Origin: Crambe crambe
Taxonomy: Eukaryota; Porifera; Demospongiae; Poecilosclerida; Crambeidae
Reading direction: 5' to 3'
Length of the DNA stretch: 64,000 bases
NCBI GenBank assembly: GCA_963924555.1
Contig: OZ004590.1
Coordinates: 6,130,001 to 6,194,000 of the forward strand
The notes under the pieces are model-generated. The model did not search any database. It had not been told where the DNA came from and saw only the letters and a program-made list of their open reading frames with translations. Every line of letters begins with the position of its first letter. The first letter of the stretch is position 1. A program made the translations under genes and the position numbers. This document shows, piece by piece, positions 23,492 through 36,900 of the stretch.

Positions 23492-26400
23492 CCTAGTTTT
23501 GCATAACTTGCACCTGTTTTAAGTAGAGGGGGTTGAAGCTTAAACAGCCACACCTTCAAATCCTGGGTTTGTGATTGCTCAACAGAGAAATTCACTCGCG
23601 ATGTACATTTTTGCGGTGTCAGCAAAATTGAGGTCAAGGGTCAAATTTAGAATTCAAATTTTGGTGGCTCTAAGCATAGATATTAGACACGGAACCATAA
23701 GCCCTTGGCATTTGGTTCCAGGTACTGAGCAATTAAATTTAGAATTCAAATTTTGGTGGCTCTAAGTGTTGTGCTCACCTTTACTGCCAATTTGCTTCAG
23801 ATTGAGCTGCTACAACTCCTGAAACAGAGCCTTGGACCCCTTATTCGCAAGCAGATGAGTTATCTTGGAGAGAACAATCACCTGTGCTAGATGGGGGTCC
23901 ATGAGAGGGCAATCCCTCAATGTTCAGTTGTTTGGGGCTTGGTCCAAGATATGTAATGATGAAATCAGAATGAGCCCAAGGGGTCCTTTGCCATCTGGGC
24001 AGTGTACTTCCAGTTGGTGTGTGGTTAGTAACTCCCCCTTAATTTTGATTCCAGTTGTAGAAATGAGTGCACCAACATATCAACACTAGTTTAAACTACT
24101 CCAGTTGGCTGAGCAAGACCACATGGTGTTCTGTCCATGGCATAACAGTTCACCACTAAGTTTTCAGAAGTCTATCCCCATATCAAAATTGGGAGACCAG
24201 GCCAGTGTTTGGGAACTGTACACAGGATCGAAGCTCCAATAAGAAGTGGGAAACTGAAGGGGTCTGCTCAAATGTACCTGAAAAGGCAGTGGCTACCAAG
24301 GACTAGAAATGTGACTTCTCAGTGTAGAGGTAGGTCTGAAGTATTGCCGTCACTAGTCTATTTTCAATTATTTTGAAAGGTCTAGCAGCTAGACTATGCC
24401 CTCACATAATAGACTATAGCAATAGGCCCCAGATTAGTCATGCAATGCAAATGAGAATGTGGTTAATATTGCTATGCTAGTTTTGCCCATCTGTTCCTAG
24501 ATCCTGTGGTTGTACCCTCCGAGATGCTTGTGTCAAAGTATGTGCATATTCATTATTGTGGATAGCAAACATGAATCTAGTAGCAGTGAAGTTGAGCATG
24601 TCGTGTTTTGTTTGTCCCTTGCTTATCACTCCATGCCATTTCCTAGTGAACTTGGTTATTATGGCCTGACAATCAAGAAACTGATCGACAAACAGTTACA
24701 AGAAAGGGGGAGGTACCCATACAACACATACAAATTTGTAGAAAAGGTGGTATCCTCAGATGTGCCCAATCCCCAATGCATCCCTAATGCTAGAAGAATT
24801 TGCAGGTGAAAATGCAAGGTTAGTTTGAGTTTTGGATGACAAGATGAAGGAACAAGAGGAAATAGAGAAGTTGGTAGATTTACCAGAGAGTGAAATGAAA
24901 GGAAGTAGACTTATCTTTGACAAGGAAACTATTTTGTTTTCAGCAAGGTAAATTTATCTTTTGGTGATCAAAAGTCTTTTTAAGATAATTCTATGTCTCC
25001 ATCAATGTTGATGATCTGTTTCACCATTATTATGCAAGTGCGCATATGCCTGATTACAACACCATGGAACCACTTCTCCTCCATGGACATCATGAACACA
25101 CTATAAAAATTATGTGGGCCTGACTCTTACTCAGCCTCCTGGAGCAGAGCTGGATCCAGGGGAGGGGTTTGAGGGGATTGCAAACTCCCTTTTTGTTCCC
25201 AAGCTATTATACAATTTGACCATGCCTACTTGCTTAGCCATGTCTATTTTTCTTTGATAATTTGTGTTTCTCTTCTAAAGTAGTGTAATTAGAAGAGAAG
25301 ACATGTTTCATGTGTGGGTTAACTAAACTAGGAACTAATGCAGTTACTATATCATCTAAGGCTACGATCAAAGAAAGAAACAATCTATGTATACATGATA
25401 CATCCAATTTCGGCTTTCACTTTCAAGGTCACACATTGGATAACTTGGTACATACTAACTGTGATTTCCTTTTACGATCGCACCTGTGACCATGCACGTG
25501 TCATTCAAAGATATCTTTCGGAGTATGTGATTTCCTTAAACAATCACACCTGTAATCTTGTATGTGTCACTTCAAAGATATCTTTTGTAGCACTTTGGCT
25601 TACTTTTCAAGGTCACACATTAGATAACTCGGTGCATACTAACTGTCACACATTAGATAACTCGGTGCATACTAATTGTGATTTGAGGTGTGACCTTGCA
25701 TGTATCACTTAGCTACAACACAAATTTTGGGATGCTTCATCTCTTTGCCTACACTCATGATGCACACAAACCGGTTTGTGCAACTAATAATTTAAGCAAT
25801 GCTCAATAGTGGTAGCCTACCAGTGAAGCCAACATGGGTCCTCCAAAACTAATATGCTCCTTCTTGCACCTTTCCTCATGGTCCAGTATTTGTGCTCCTA
25901 ATCCTGCAACCCCACCTATCTAAAAACCCTGGATCCAGCCCTGTAGAGTAGTTTTGATATGTTGGTGCACTCATTTCTACAACTGGAATCAATTATATGC
26001 CATTAAGGGGGAGATACTAACCACACACTTATTATACCAACTGGAAGTACACTCCCCAGATGGCAAAGGACCCCTTGGGTTCATTCTGATTTCATCATTA
26101 CATATCTTGAACCAAGCCCCAAACAACTGAACATTGAGGGATTGCCCTCTCATGGACCCCCATCTAGCACAGCTGATTGTTCTCTCCAAGATAACTCGTC
26201 TGCTTGCAAATAAGGGGTCCAAGGCTCTGTTTCAGGAGTTATAGCAGCTCAATTTGAAGCAACTTGGCAGTCAAGGTGAGCACAACACTTAGAACCACCA
26301 AAATTTGAATTCCAAATTTGACCCTTGACCTCATTTTTGCTGACACCGCAAAAATGTACATCGCAAGTGAATTTCTCTGTTGAGCAATCACAAACCCAGG

Positions 26401-26500
26401 ATTTGAAGGTGTGGCTGTTTAAGCTTCAACCCCCTCTACTTAAAACAGGTGCAAATTATGCAAAACTAGGATATCGATTTTTCATGTTGCAGACCCTACC
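23438..26500. mobile_element. 3 kb foldback-like transposon with ~0.5-0.6 kb inverted terminal repeats
   Basis: Sequence 23484-24087 reappears in inverted orientation at about 25953-26471, with small indels. Both ends carry TAGGGTCTGCAAC pointing inward. The interior (24088-25952) has short open frames, the longest at 24510-24809 (99 codons) with no recognised domain, and a local tandem repeat at 25614-25682. No transposase is recognisable, so it is likely non-autonomous. The A-B spacer shows the same flanks without the insert. I cannot assign the superfamily; long inverted repeats suggest a foldback type. Confidence 0.8.
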
Positions 26501-26740
26501 ATAGGCGGTGGAACAGGTGAAGGCCAGGCCTGACCAATATTTTGAGAAAAACTATTAAGTTATTGATTGATAGCCACATAATAATTAATCCCAAAATATT
26601 TTGTTATCAATTGAGAGCAACTTAAGAGAAATTTAGTATACGTGAGTATAGCAAATTGTAGAACTTCGGTGGTCTGGGGTATTACGTTTCAATTTTGGGC
26701 TTGACCAATCGAATCTTGCTTCCAACACCTCTGATATGTT

Positions 26741-26975
26741 AAGGCCACTATTTGTTGATCATAAGTTTCTCATCAGATGGTTTTGCTCAGACTGATGCGG
26801 CGGGCGGCATAGTATAAGCCATTATGTCATTATTTTGATAGTCATTTTCTTGGAAAAACCACTGGAGTTGATACAGTCAGAAGTGATAGAAATTCAATTA
26901 TAATGGCCAAATCCTGTAGGTAGAGTAAACTAATGCGGGTGGGGGATAAGAAACTTGTAATCAACCAATAGTGGT
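26741..26975. mobile_element. Hairpin MITE-like element, B'-C spacer copy
   Basis: Orthologous to 10461-10653, with the same inverted arms (aggccactatttgttgatca against the inverted caaccaatagtgg). It is about 40 bp longer inside, because it has extra blocks such as 'gatacagtcagaagtgatag'. Confidence 0.55.
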
Positions 26976-27089
26976 CTAAATAGCATGTATCTCGGTTGCC
27001 ACACAGCACAAATTGTCAAAACAATGTTATAGGCATGCTATAAGCATGGTCACAAGCAAAAAAATTAGAGCACCAAAGTGCATGCACCA

Positions 27090-27167
27090 TAGCCTCGTCC
27101 CCAGGCGATTCTACGTGCAATAATAAGCTATAATAATTGCGTGTGGAATCGCCTGGGGACGAGGCTA
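27090..27167. repeat. Perfect-arm hairpin, B'-C spacer copy
   Basis: Same TAGCCTCGTCCCCAGGCGAT arms as at 10750-10824, facing each other across an AT-rich loop. Confidence 0.7.
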
Positions 27168-27680
27168 CATGCACCATAGACCTGATTTTAATATTACTTC
27201 CTGTCTCTGTTATTAATGATTATATGATAGGATAATTCTGCAGCTAATGATAGTTCAGTAGCTGTAGCCACTAGCCACCATATTGCTAAGGCCCCTCCCA
27301 AAACCACTGTATATATATGTATGTACCTCTTGTTTTTGGTCAGATGCCTGCGAACTGCTTGGGAATCACTTACTGCAACTAGCAGCATGATTTCTCTTTC
27401 TATAGTTTCTGATGATTTTTAATGGCTTCTTTTGTAGACTTGTTCTAAGTTGTGGATACACCTTCTGAATTTAGCCAAGTGCTTCACATATTTCACTTTT
27501 TATCATCGCACTTTGAAGTGGCAAAGGTAAGGTTCCTATGGAAGTAAATATATTAGGTAGATGAAATAATGAGACTATGTACATCTCAAAGAATACTTGT
27601 AGCTACATGTAAGTGCATCTCTATAGCTACTAAAAGGATCAATTTGATTGTTGTGATACCACCAATATATATCCTTTGGT

Positions 27681-27790
27681 TAGGTCAACATGGAGCTGTT
27701 GGTTTGACTGGTGGACTGGTTCCATAGCAAAGTAGCTAAATTGTTTTAGTGGATGATGGTCCAGAGTGTAGACTTTGTTGTGTACAGCAA
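27681..27790 (+). pseudogene. Relic SRCR2 first-half exon upstream of gene C
   Basis: Same dead exon as at 11355-11460, with the same TAG after 'ggttcca' and the same internal loss. Its presence at the same distance before the signal peptide of genes B, C and D shows it was inside the duplicated unit. Confidence 0.7.
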
Positions 27791-27999
27791 AGACTTTTTC
27801 TTGTAGAGTTCAATTAACACAGGAAGGAAGTATTCTCAATTAATTATTACAAAGTCATGAACACTATAGCATGTGACCTGCTCTAATAGCTAGCTTTATA
27901 GCTACAGCAGCTGCTAGATAAGTGCAAGTAACCTATAATTCATTGTAGACAGCTGTAGCTAAATATTTCTGAAGTAGCTTATAGTTGTGTACAGCCAGC

Positions 28000-30900
28000 A
28001 TGGATATCATATATTTCATGATGACTATGCTTGCTACTACTGGATTACTTCAGCATTCAGGTATAGTTAAGGACGTCAATTAGCTATCAATCTTTGCATT
28101 ATAATTGTGTCTATTGTGCAGTGTCAGCTCAGATTGCTGATGTGCGTCTAACTGGTGGTTCAAATCATTCAGGAACGCTGCAGTTTCTCAATTCTAGAAC
28201 TAGTAGCTGGCAAAACTACTGTGGAGGAATAGATATCAGAACTCTATCTGTGATATGCCGCATGTTAGGACATGATTCTGATAGTCAAAGGATCTTAAGC
28301 TCAGGTGAGTAGAATTAGTTATGCACTTGAAGTCAGATATGTACGTACCTTTAACCTCCAAATAACAAACTATAGCTACTGTATGGCTAGAATATTAAAT
28401 GTGAATTGCTCTCAATCATGTGAAAAAATTTTTTTTTGGCAGATTCAATGCTTTATATAATTTTACATGCTGTAGCTAGCTCATTTTATACAGGAAAGGA
28501 ATACGTTGAAAGATGGTTCTCCTTCACTTTGAATCCTGCATCTCGAAACATCACTTGCTTGAATTTTTGACAAATCTTGCCAACAACTACAATAATAATA
28601 CTATAAATAAGAGCCTTCAATCGCCATACCACCAAAATTAAATTTTCTGGCCACACAGTATATTCTAACTAGCTATAATTTTTCATTATAGAAGAAGCAT
28701 CTCAGACCTGTATGCTTTATTGATTAGCTACTTTATAATGTCACATAGGATTAAGATATAATTATGGTGGTGGCTACTTGAGGTTCTCTGTCTACTGTAA
28801 TGGAGATGAGGCTATGATAGCAGATTGCAGAGTCATAAATTATTACAGACAGTCCTCATGCCTCCTAACTCAAGTCACCTGCCCAACATGTAAGTTATCA
28901 TGCAGCATTATGATTTGGTTGTTCAAGCTTGTGGTTCTAACAGATTTGAGTTTTAGTCACTACATTTTTTGTACGGTGACAGGTAACCTGAAAAGCTTTA
29001 TAGAATGACAGATGCTGGCATCCATGGATACTATTCCATCTCCTAATATTTAGTAACTAGTAATCAGATTAATTGTGGAGTAGTAGTGGTTAGCTACAGG
29101 TGAGCTTCCATAGTTGCTGTGGTCATGTACTAGCTAGATGAAAGTTGTGTGGTTGCAGAGGTTATGTAAACTACATGCAGGTAGTAACTCTGATGTCACA
29201 AACATAGTTACTCTCTTTCAGTCAGCCAATATGAAATGAAAACAAACAGTTTTAAGTTTATTTTCATGTACAGTGCTACATAGGCATGTCATTATAGGAA
29301 CTACCAGGAAACTGTATGTAATCTGCACTAAATACTTATATCAGGGGCATTAAAAGCTCTCAGTCCTGCTTATCGATGTTCAGGATATAACTCCTATTGT
29401 AGGTATAAATGGATCTGTTCGTTTGACTGATGGATTGGTTCCAGAACAAGGTAATGTTGAAGTCTGCATTGATGGATCATGGTCCAGTGTGTGCAGTAGG
29501 AGTTCTTGGGACTATAAGGACTCCTTTGTTGTGTGCAGGCAACTTGGCTATCCTGCCACTCAAGCAGGTATTGAAATAGCTATGTATCAGTCCTTCCTTA
29601 GCACTGAAGTGCCGATCAAGGCACAGTGCTGGAAGTGACACATGTCCATATCTATACGCATGTGCCTTTAATGCATTGCAGGCCGGTAAGCTGGAGCATT
29701 TGCCCCCCCCCCCCCCCCCCCCAAACAGCCAAGTAAATGAAACCCTGGTGTGATACTGGTAACCGGATTGAGAGCAGTCTCTATAATAAAAAGATAAAAA
29801 TAAGGCAGGTGGCCTGCAGATCACTGTACTGTTTGTCATGTGCATGCAGACTATTTCATGCCTTCAACCAGATCATATCAGATGATGCCATGTCATTGTT
29901 CTGGCCAGCCAGGCTAAAGGATGTCTAGAGAAGCATGTACAGAAACATGAATGTATAAGCATTCTTAGAAGCCTCTAAATTCTGTGGAATTCTAAAGGTT
30001 CATGTACCCTAAGTGCTCACCACGAAACCTTCAGGAGAGTGTGTATGATGCCTGTTGTTGATAGGAAATGTTTCTGGTCTCTTGAGGAACTAATGGAATG
30101 TCAAAATCCTCAAATGACCAATTCAATGATAAGTGCTCGTGTCAACATGAACATGAATAGTGTTAGAAACCTTCAGGAGAGTGTGTATGTTTCCTGTAAT
30201 TGATGGGTTTGGTCTGGAAATGTTTCTGGTCCCTTGAGGAACTAATGGAACGTCAAAATCCTCAAATGATCCATTCAGTGATAAGTGCTCATGTCAACAT
30301 GAACATGAATAGTGTTAAGGTCTTGCATTAGCTATATTTCAGATGAATTGCTGATTCAACTTTCCAGGAATCGTTGAGTAGATCGGCCATGATTATTGAC
30401 TCAACGATTCCTGAATCAACATTAGCTAGCAATTCATCTATCACAGATGAAATAGCTATTGAAAGTGAAGGTTATGATGTTCACGCATTATATTATTTAT
30501 GCATCACTAGCACTCCACATGCTGACAACTGTGCTGATCAATAATTTCTTGAGCACATGGAAGCAAATTAATAATCTTCCTTAGCTACTATTCTTATGCT
30601 ATAATTATTTCCCAAATCAAAGGGGGGGGCTCAAACCCGCTGAGCGTTGAGCACCTGCTGGCCACCCCTTTTCTAAAATCCTGGCTACAGCCCTGTGCAT
30701 GATGCATGGACCAGTGTTGCTAACTAGAAAGTCAAGAGCAATGAGAGCAGAGGCAGTAGGCAAGTTAATGATCATCCTCTAAGAAAGGGAGCAAGAAAAC
30801 TAACATGAAAGTCATAAACAGTGAGTATAAAGCTATGATTGCCTCAAAGGACAGCCCAAAAGAAAACTTTGAACAGCAAGAGCGAAGGGTACAAAGTAGG

Positions 30901-33900
30901 CCAGTTAATGGTCGTTTGGTCATTTCAAGAAAACCAACAAAGCTATAGCTATAGCTATGATTAATCTATATCAGTATGAATAATGAACAATAATGAATCA
31001 GCCAAATCTATTACATCAAGTCTTTTAAAAGATAAACTTGTCATAAAATCTAAACAAGGATAATAGCATTGGGTATAAGAAATCATAAGGTATACTTTAT
31101 ACTTGCCATTCTAAAAACTAATACCAAAATTTTCGTGGGTCAAATTTTTCATGTGTGGTTTCGAAAAAAATTTATATGGTTCACACCAATAATTATTTGC
31201 AAAACTACGAAAATTTTGACCCAACAAATTTTTTTTCGCCATACGGTAGTTTATCATAACTTTTGTTGTTTCATCCACAGTGCATACTGCCAAGATACTT
31301 AACAGTCGCATAGGCTTCGTGCCATCCAGTAATATCTACCACTGCATTGGAAATGAGAGTTCTCTACTTGACTGTAACCATGCATCCTATCAGTCATGTC
31401 AATATGATAACTCAGTTGGTCTCTATCAACAAATCAATATTTTTTGCAGAGGAAACCTTGCAGGTACAACTTTTTTTTTGTTTTTTTTGTCTTTTTTTAA
31501 ACTATGGAAATAGAAGCATTTCGGGGGAGCACACGTTAATTTTACTCAAAAGAAGCTGCAATGTTAGAATGTATGCGAGATAAATAATATGAGAGTTTCT
31601 TCTAAATGAAAGAGTGATGTAGGCTTGAATACATGACTATAAAAAGTACGAAAACAAGGTGCTGGTATGTACTTCATAAGCTCTACAGAATTGACAAACC
31701 CTACAATTGACATAAACCCTACATCGCTGCTGCCATATTATCCTTTTGGCTACACCTTGCAGCAATGTAGGGGTTTATGTCAATTGTAGGGTTTGTCAAT
31801 TCTGTAGAGCTTATGAAGTACATACCAGCACCTTGTTTCCGTACTTTTTATAGTCATGTACTCAAGCCTACATCACTCTTTCATTTAGAAGAAATGTTTT
31901 TACTCTCACTTGTTTGTATACTTTTTCCAAGGGGTGTGGCTAAGGATGTCAAGAACGACCCTTTACCAAATAAGCTTACCACGCCCACCGCAACTCAGCA
32001 AGACAGTTTTTTCTCAGTGTATATTGCTAACTGTGTCTACGAAGTGTTCTAGCATTCTAATGTTGTCTACGTAGCATCTACGAAGTGTATAAACTAACTG
32101 TGCTGTCTACGAAGCGTTCGAGAATTTGAGTCGTCCACGAAGGCATTCGAACGGCAATTGACAGTTAGGACTTGAGCTGTACTTCAATTTGAACAATACC
32201 ATTCCTTACCTGAGGTGTAGAGCTTCAAGATGGTACCAAGATCATAGATATAGGATGAAGCAGTCGGGAGCTTCCACGAAGGCACTCGGACGGCAATTGA
32301 CAACTAGGACTTGAGCTTTACTTCAATTTAAACAAGACCATTCCTTAGATCAGGTGTAGAGCTTCAATATGGTACCAAGATCGTAGATATAGGATGAAGC
32401 AGTCGGGAGTTATGGCTGTCAAGAAGATTATTATTATTATTATTATTATAATTATTAATGAGCGTGGGCGTTTTGCGTGTCAAGCCTACCGCACTCTCTG
32501 ATAATAGTAGAAATCCTCCCTAGAGTGGGACTCACTATGCTTGCCCCAATCAAGTATTGAAATGGTAGACCTATGCAAAAGATATTGGCTACTAAATAAT
32601 GCATGGTAATAATTTCCATCAACAAATGCATTCCTTTCATAGTCATTTGAGAAGTATATACAAGCATGCAGCCTAAAGGTCATGTGCATGTGGACATACA
32701 TACCATCATAGATAGTTGCTGCACCTCAACACTACCATAATTATAGCTGGTTTATATATTAGAAACCACCCAATGCTCTCCTGGGGCAATACGTCTTTCT
32801 GGTGGTAGGGATCAGTTCGAGGGAAGAGTGGAGGTATGCAGTAGTAATGGAGTGTGGGGAACTGTGAGTCGTACAGGATGGGATTCCAATGATGCTACAG
32901 TGGCCTGCAGACAACTTGGATTGCTTCAAGGAAGTGGAATATTAACAAGTTAGTCAATTGTTGTGATAGTTGGTTGTGATCTTCATACCTGAGCTATCAT
33001 CAAGGAGTTATGTAGAGAAACAATGTCATACACATGTCATAATATCAGTAGCTACGTAGCTATAACAATTCTGATTATACTATGCACAGGAGTTACATTG
33101 CAGACCTTTGGACCTGGTGTGGGACCGATTCTACTGTATAATTTGAGGTGTACTGGATCTGAAAGAAGACTTGTGGCCTGTCCATCTAGCAGTAATTATT
33201 ATACTAGCCATGGTAATGATGCTGGTGTGAGGTGCCAACATAATCCATCACCAGGTAATCCCCATCCAGCAGATTGAGAGGGAAGGGGGCACTTACATGG
33301 GTCCTTGATCCAAAATTTAATTGTGATGATCCATGTAACGCTTTTGAATCACCAGATATTTTATCTTCTCCCTAAAACAGTCCATACTTGCACTTCTGGA
33401 GAGGTTCGTCTTGTTGGAGGAAACAGTTCCAGTGAAGGGCGAGTAGAGATGTGCTACAGAGGAGTGTGGGGGTCCATATGCACTTCTGGATGGAGTAACA
33501 ATGATGCTTTTGTGGTGTGTAGACAGTTAGGACTTCGAGGACAAAGTAAATCAAAGAGGAAAACACTCAAACTATGAAGTTATAAAATGTTGCTTTCACA
33601 GATAGCATGGCAATTACATCTCTACCCTATGGTGAGGGATCTGGCCCTTATTTACTGAGTTATGTTGGATGCAGTGGTCGTGAAAGGAATCTAACAGAAT
33701 GCTCATATGGAAATTCGCAAATTGGATATCATACTTGCTCCTCTGGACAGGATGCTGGAGTTCGCTGTGAAGGTGAATAAGCTAAGATAATAGAAATGCA
33801 TGATATTTGTAGTGGCCCATTATTAGCTGTTTTAGGGCATTAGCCACATCAGCACACCATATATACATGAATAATGTTACTTTTAGAATAATGTTACTTT

Positions 33901-36900
33901 TAGCACACTGGCTGTTGTTAATTTATATCCTACCTAAAATATCATAATTATTATAGAGCTAAGACAATTGTATTTCATTTTGTATAATTATGGCTTTCAG
34001 TTAGGTGTAACCATGGTGATGTGCGGGTGTACGGAGGAAACAGCAGAGCAGATGGTTTAGCTCAAGTGTGCATCAATGGACTGTGGGCAAAAATATGCTA
34101 CCAGAATTGGAATATTAACAACAGCAATGTGTTCTGTAGACAATTACTTGGAAGAGAGAGTATAGGTATAAGGGTATGACACAGTTAATTCATATGCATA
34201 GCTACGTATAATTGATTATTCCATTAGATAGAGCTAGCCACTTTTTCACCAATGCACACACACATGCACATGCACACACACAACCGTTCACTGCTCTATG
34301 AATGGGTTGGCTGAAGAAAAAGAAAATATCCTTGATTAGATCAAATTATGAATAGCTATAGAAGCACATTAGTTCATATGCTATTTTTCATAAGCTATTA
34401 TGTTATTTTAATTCGTAGCTGCACTATACACTCCTTACTGCTGCGGAGTCACCCCTTCCCTCACGAATGTTGTATGTGGGAATGGAATTAGTGCAACAAT
34501 TGTCCATGGTTGCAGTTATCAGTACACAAATTCAAGTTGTACCAGCATACTTATTGGTTGTTATGGTTAGTATAGCTATCATAATAAGTTAGTAGCTATC
34601 ACAATAAGTTAGTAGCTATCACAATAAGTTAGTAGCTATCACAATAAGTTAGTAGCTATCACAATAAGTTAGTAGCTATCACAATAAGTTAGTAGCTATC
34701 ACAATAAGTTAGTAGCTATCACAATAAGTTAGTAGCTATCACAATAAGTTAGTAGCTATCATAATAAGTTAGTAGCTATCATAATAAGTTAGTAGCTATC
34801 ATAATAAGTTAGTAGCTATCATAATAAGTTAGTAGCTATCATAATAAGTTAGTAGCTATCATAATAAGTTAGTAGCTATCATAATAAGTTAGTAGCTATC
34901 ATAATAAGTTAGTAGCTATCATAATAAGTTAGTAGCTATCATAATAAGCAATATAAGAGTTATAGTTTTGTAATTGCTAGCTATTGATGATTGTGTTGAT
35001 GGGTCTATACGTCTGACTGATGGAAGTGGAAGCAATAATGGAGTTGTGGAGATCTGTCTGGATGGTGCATGGGGAACTATCACTTCCTCATCCTGGGGCA
35101 CATCTGATGCAGCAGTATTATGCCGCCAACTAGGATTTCCATGGGATTGTGAGTTTTATGAGAGTAAAAAACTATAAACAGACGACACCCTATGCCGCAG
35201 CTAGTTGCTTTTGTATATGGTTATATATGCAGAAAGTCAAACTATATAATTTCATAGGGTCTGGGTACTGGAGTATTCGAAAAACTCAAAGCCAATTACC
35301 TCACTTACTTCATGGAATATACTGCAATGGGAATGAAGATGCTCTGCTGAACTGCAGCTATAGGCGCTTATCACTCTCACAATCTTCTGGTACTAGTGCC
35401 TTGAGTTATAGGGGCTACTCAGCAGCTGCTGTGACATGTCAAGGGAATTCCAGTCAACTTAGTGATGAATGTACCTCAGGTGATGTGAGACTTGCCAATT
35501 CCTCCAACAATAACATGGAGGGAAGAGTGGAAATCTGCACCAGTGGCATGTGGGTCAGTGTTTGTGACCACAGCTGGAGCAAATATGAAACACAAATTTT
35601 TTGTAAACAGCTCCTTGGTTATCCAATCCCAGGTATATATTAATGCATAGCTGATTAGTCTGTCACTCATGTATTTAGACAGGTTTGACTGTTGAATTAA
35701 TAGCATTGTAAGATAAATGAAATCATAGAGCTTATGCCTGTACTATACAAATCAGACCACCCTGTATTAGACCACCTCTCTATTAAGGGCTACTCTACCA
35801 TGTCCTAACGACAGCCAACTACAGTGAAAATATGATTACTGGGATATAGGGAAATAATATATTTAGGGAAGTTGAACACAAGATGTGCCATGTATGATAG
35901 ATCCACTGCATGTCTATGTTTTGTATGGAATGCAGTCATTTCCATATACTTATATATAGCTGTAGGATCATTTGAAATCAATGGAGGATTTTATGGAACA
36001 GGAAATAATCCAGTTGTTCGTCAAGTCTATTGCAATAATGATTATAACACTCCAGACATAAACTCATGTACAATTAACCATCAACTGTTTGGATCTGAAT
36101 GCCATGAAAGACAAGTTGGTGTTCTGTGTCAAGGTATGACCTATGCAATATGTTAGCTTTAGCTCTCCCAAATCCTGAATTCTGTGTTAGGATTATTATT
36201 TATATAAAAATACCATATACGAGTTAATTTTGGCGGGAGTTTTATTTAGCGTTTGTACCCAAGAAGGCTATTGGCGGACATTATTATTGGCGGCGGCGGC
36301 GCATTATTGCGCACGCTGCTTCCCTTTCTTTTTCTTTGGCTAGTTTGCTCAGTCCTCTTCACTTCACGATCTATCTCTTTTAACTGAGCTTCCGTCAAGG
36401 AAACACTCCCTTTCCTCCTTCTTCAAGAACTTTCAAAGAGCCATCACGATCGCAAACAGCTGGAAATGAGTAATCTTGATCTTGAGCATGCAGCTCATTG
36501 CTTGCTGCGTGCGCAAGATACACTCGAGCCCCACCCCTGGGCCCGCCCCCCATAGCTATAGATATGATATGATATTGGCAGACATTATTATTGGCGGTTC
36601 CAAGACAGACCGCCAAACCGTCAAATTTAATACACCGCCAAATTTAACTCGTATACGGTAGGCAAGACTATAATCATTATGCTAGCCTGTATGCTTTTCT
36701 TTATAGGTTCAGTTTTCCATGTCACAGTCACTTCAAACACAACTGGTCCAGTTCCACTTGGTAGTGCTGTTGAGTTGTACTGCTCCATAAGCCCTGACCC
36801 ATCAATAGGCAGACCAATACAACTGAGGTATAGGTGGAGAGGAAACTATGGAGGTTGGAGCACCTCTAGCTTCAGTCCTAATGTGACACTGACTGTTCAT

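Larger units (their letters stand above)
22292..27999. other. Spacer B'-C: duplicated 3' flank, long-TIR transposon, small elements
   Basis: The stretch 22292-23434 matches the flank behind gene A. A 3 kb inverted-repeat element occupies 23438-26500, listed separately. Then 26501-27999 matches 10215-11675 upstream of gene B, with its two hairpin elements and dead SRCR exon. No intact host gene is seen. Confidence 0.65.

Noticed and set aside
24510-24809. 99-codon open frame inside the long-TIR transposon as a transposase or host gene
   Set aside because: No catalytic motif or known domain is visible, codon content looks random, and the same frame is simply copied at 42803-43102. It is noted only as an element interior ORF.
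34570-34950. CRISPR array suggested by regular 20-bp repeats
   Set aside because: Units are directly joined without unique spacers, and the setting is a eukaryotic intron, so it is a minisatellite.
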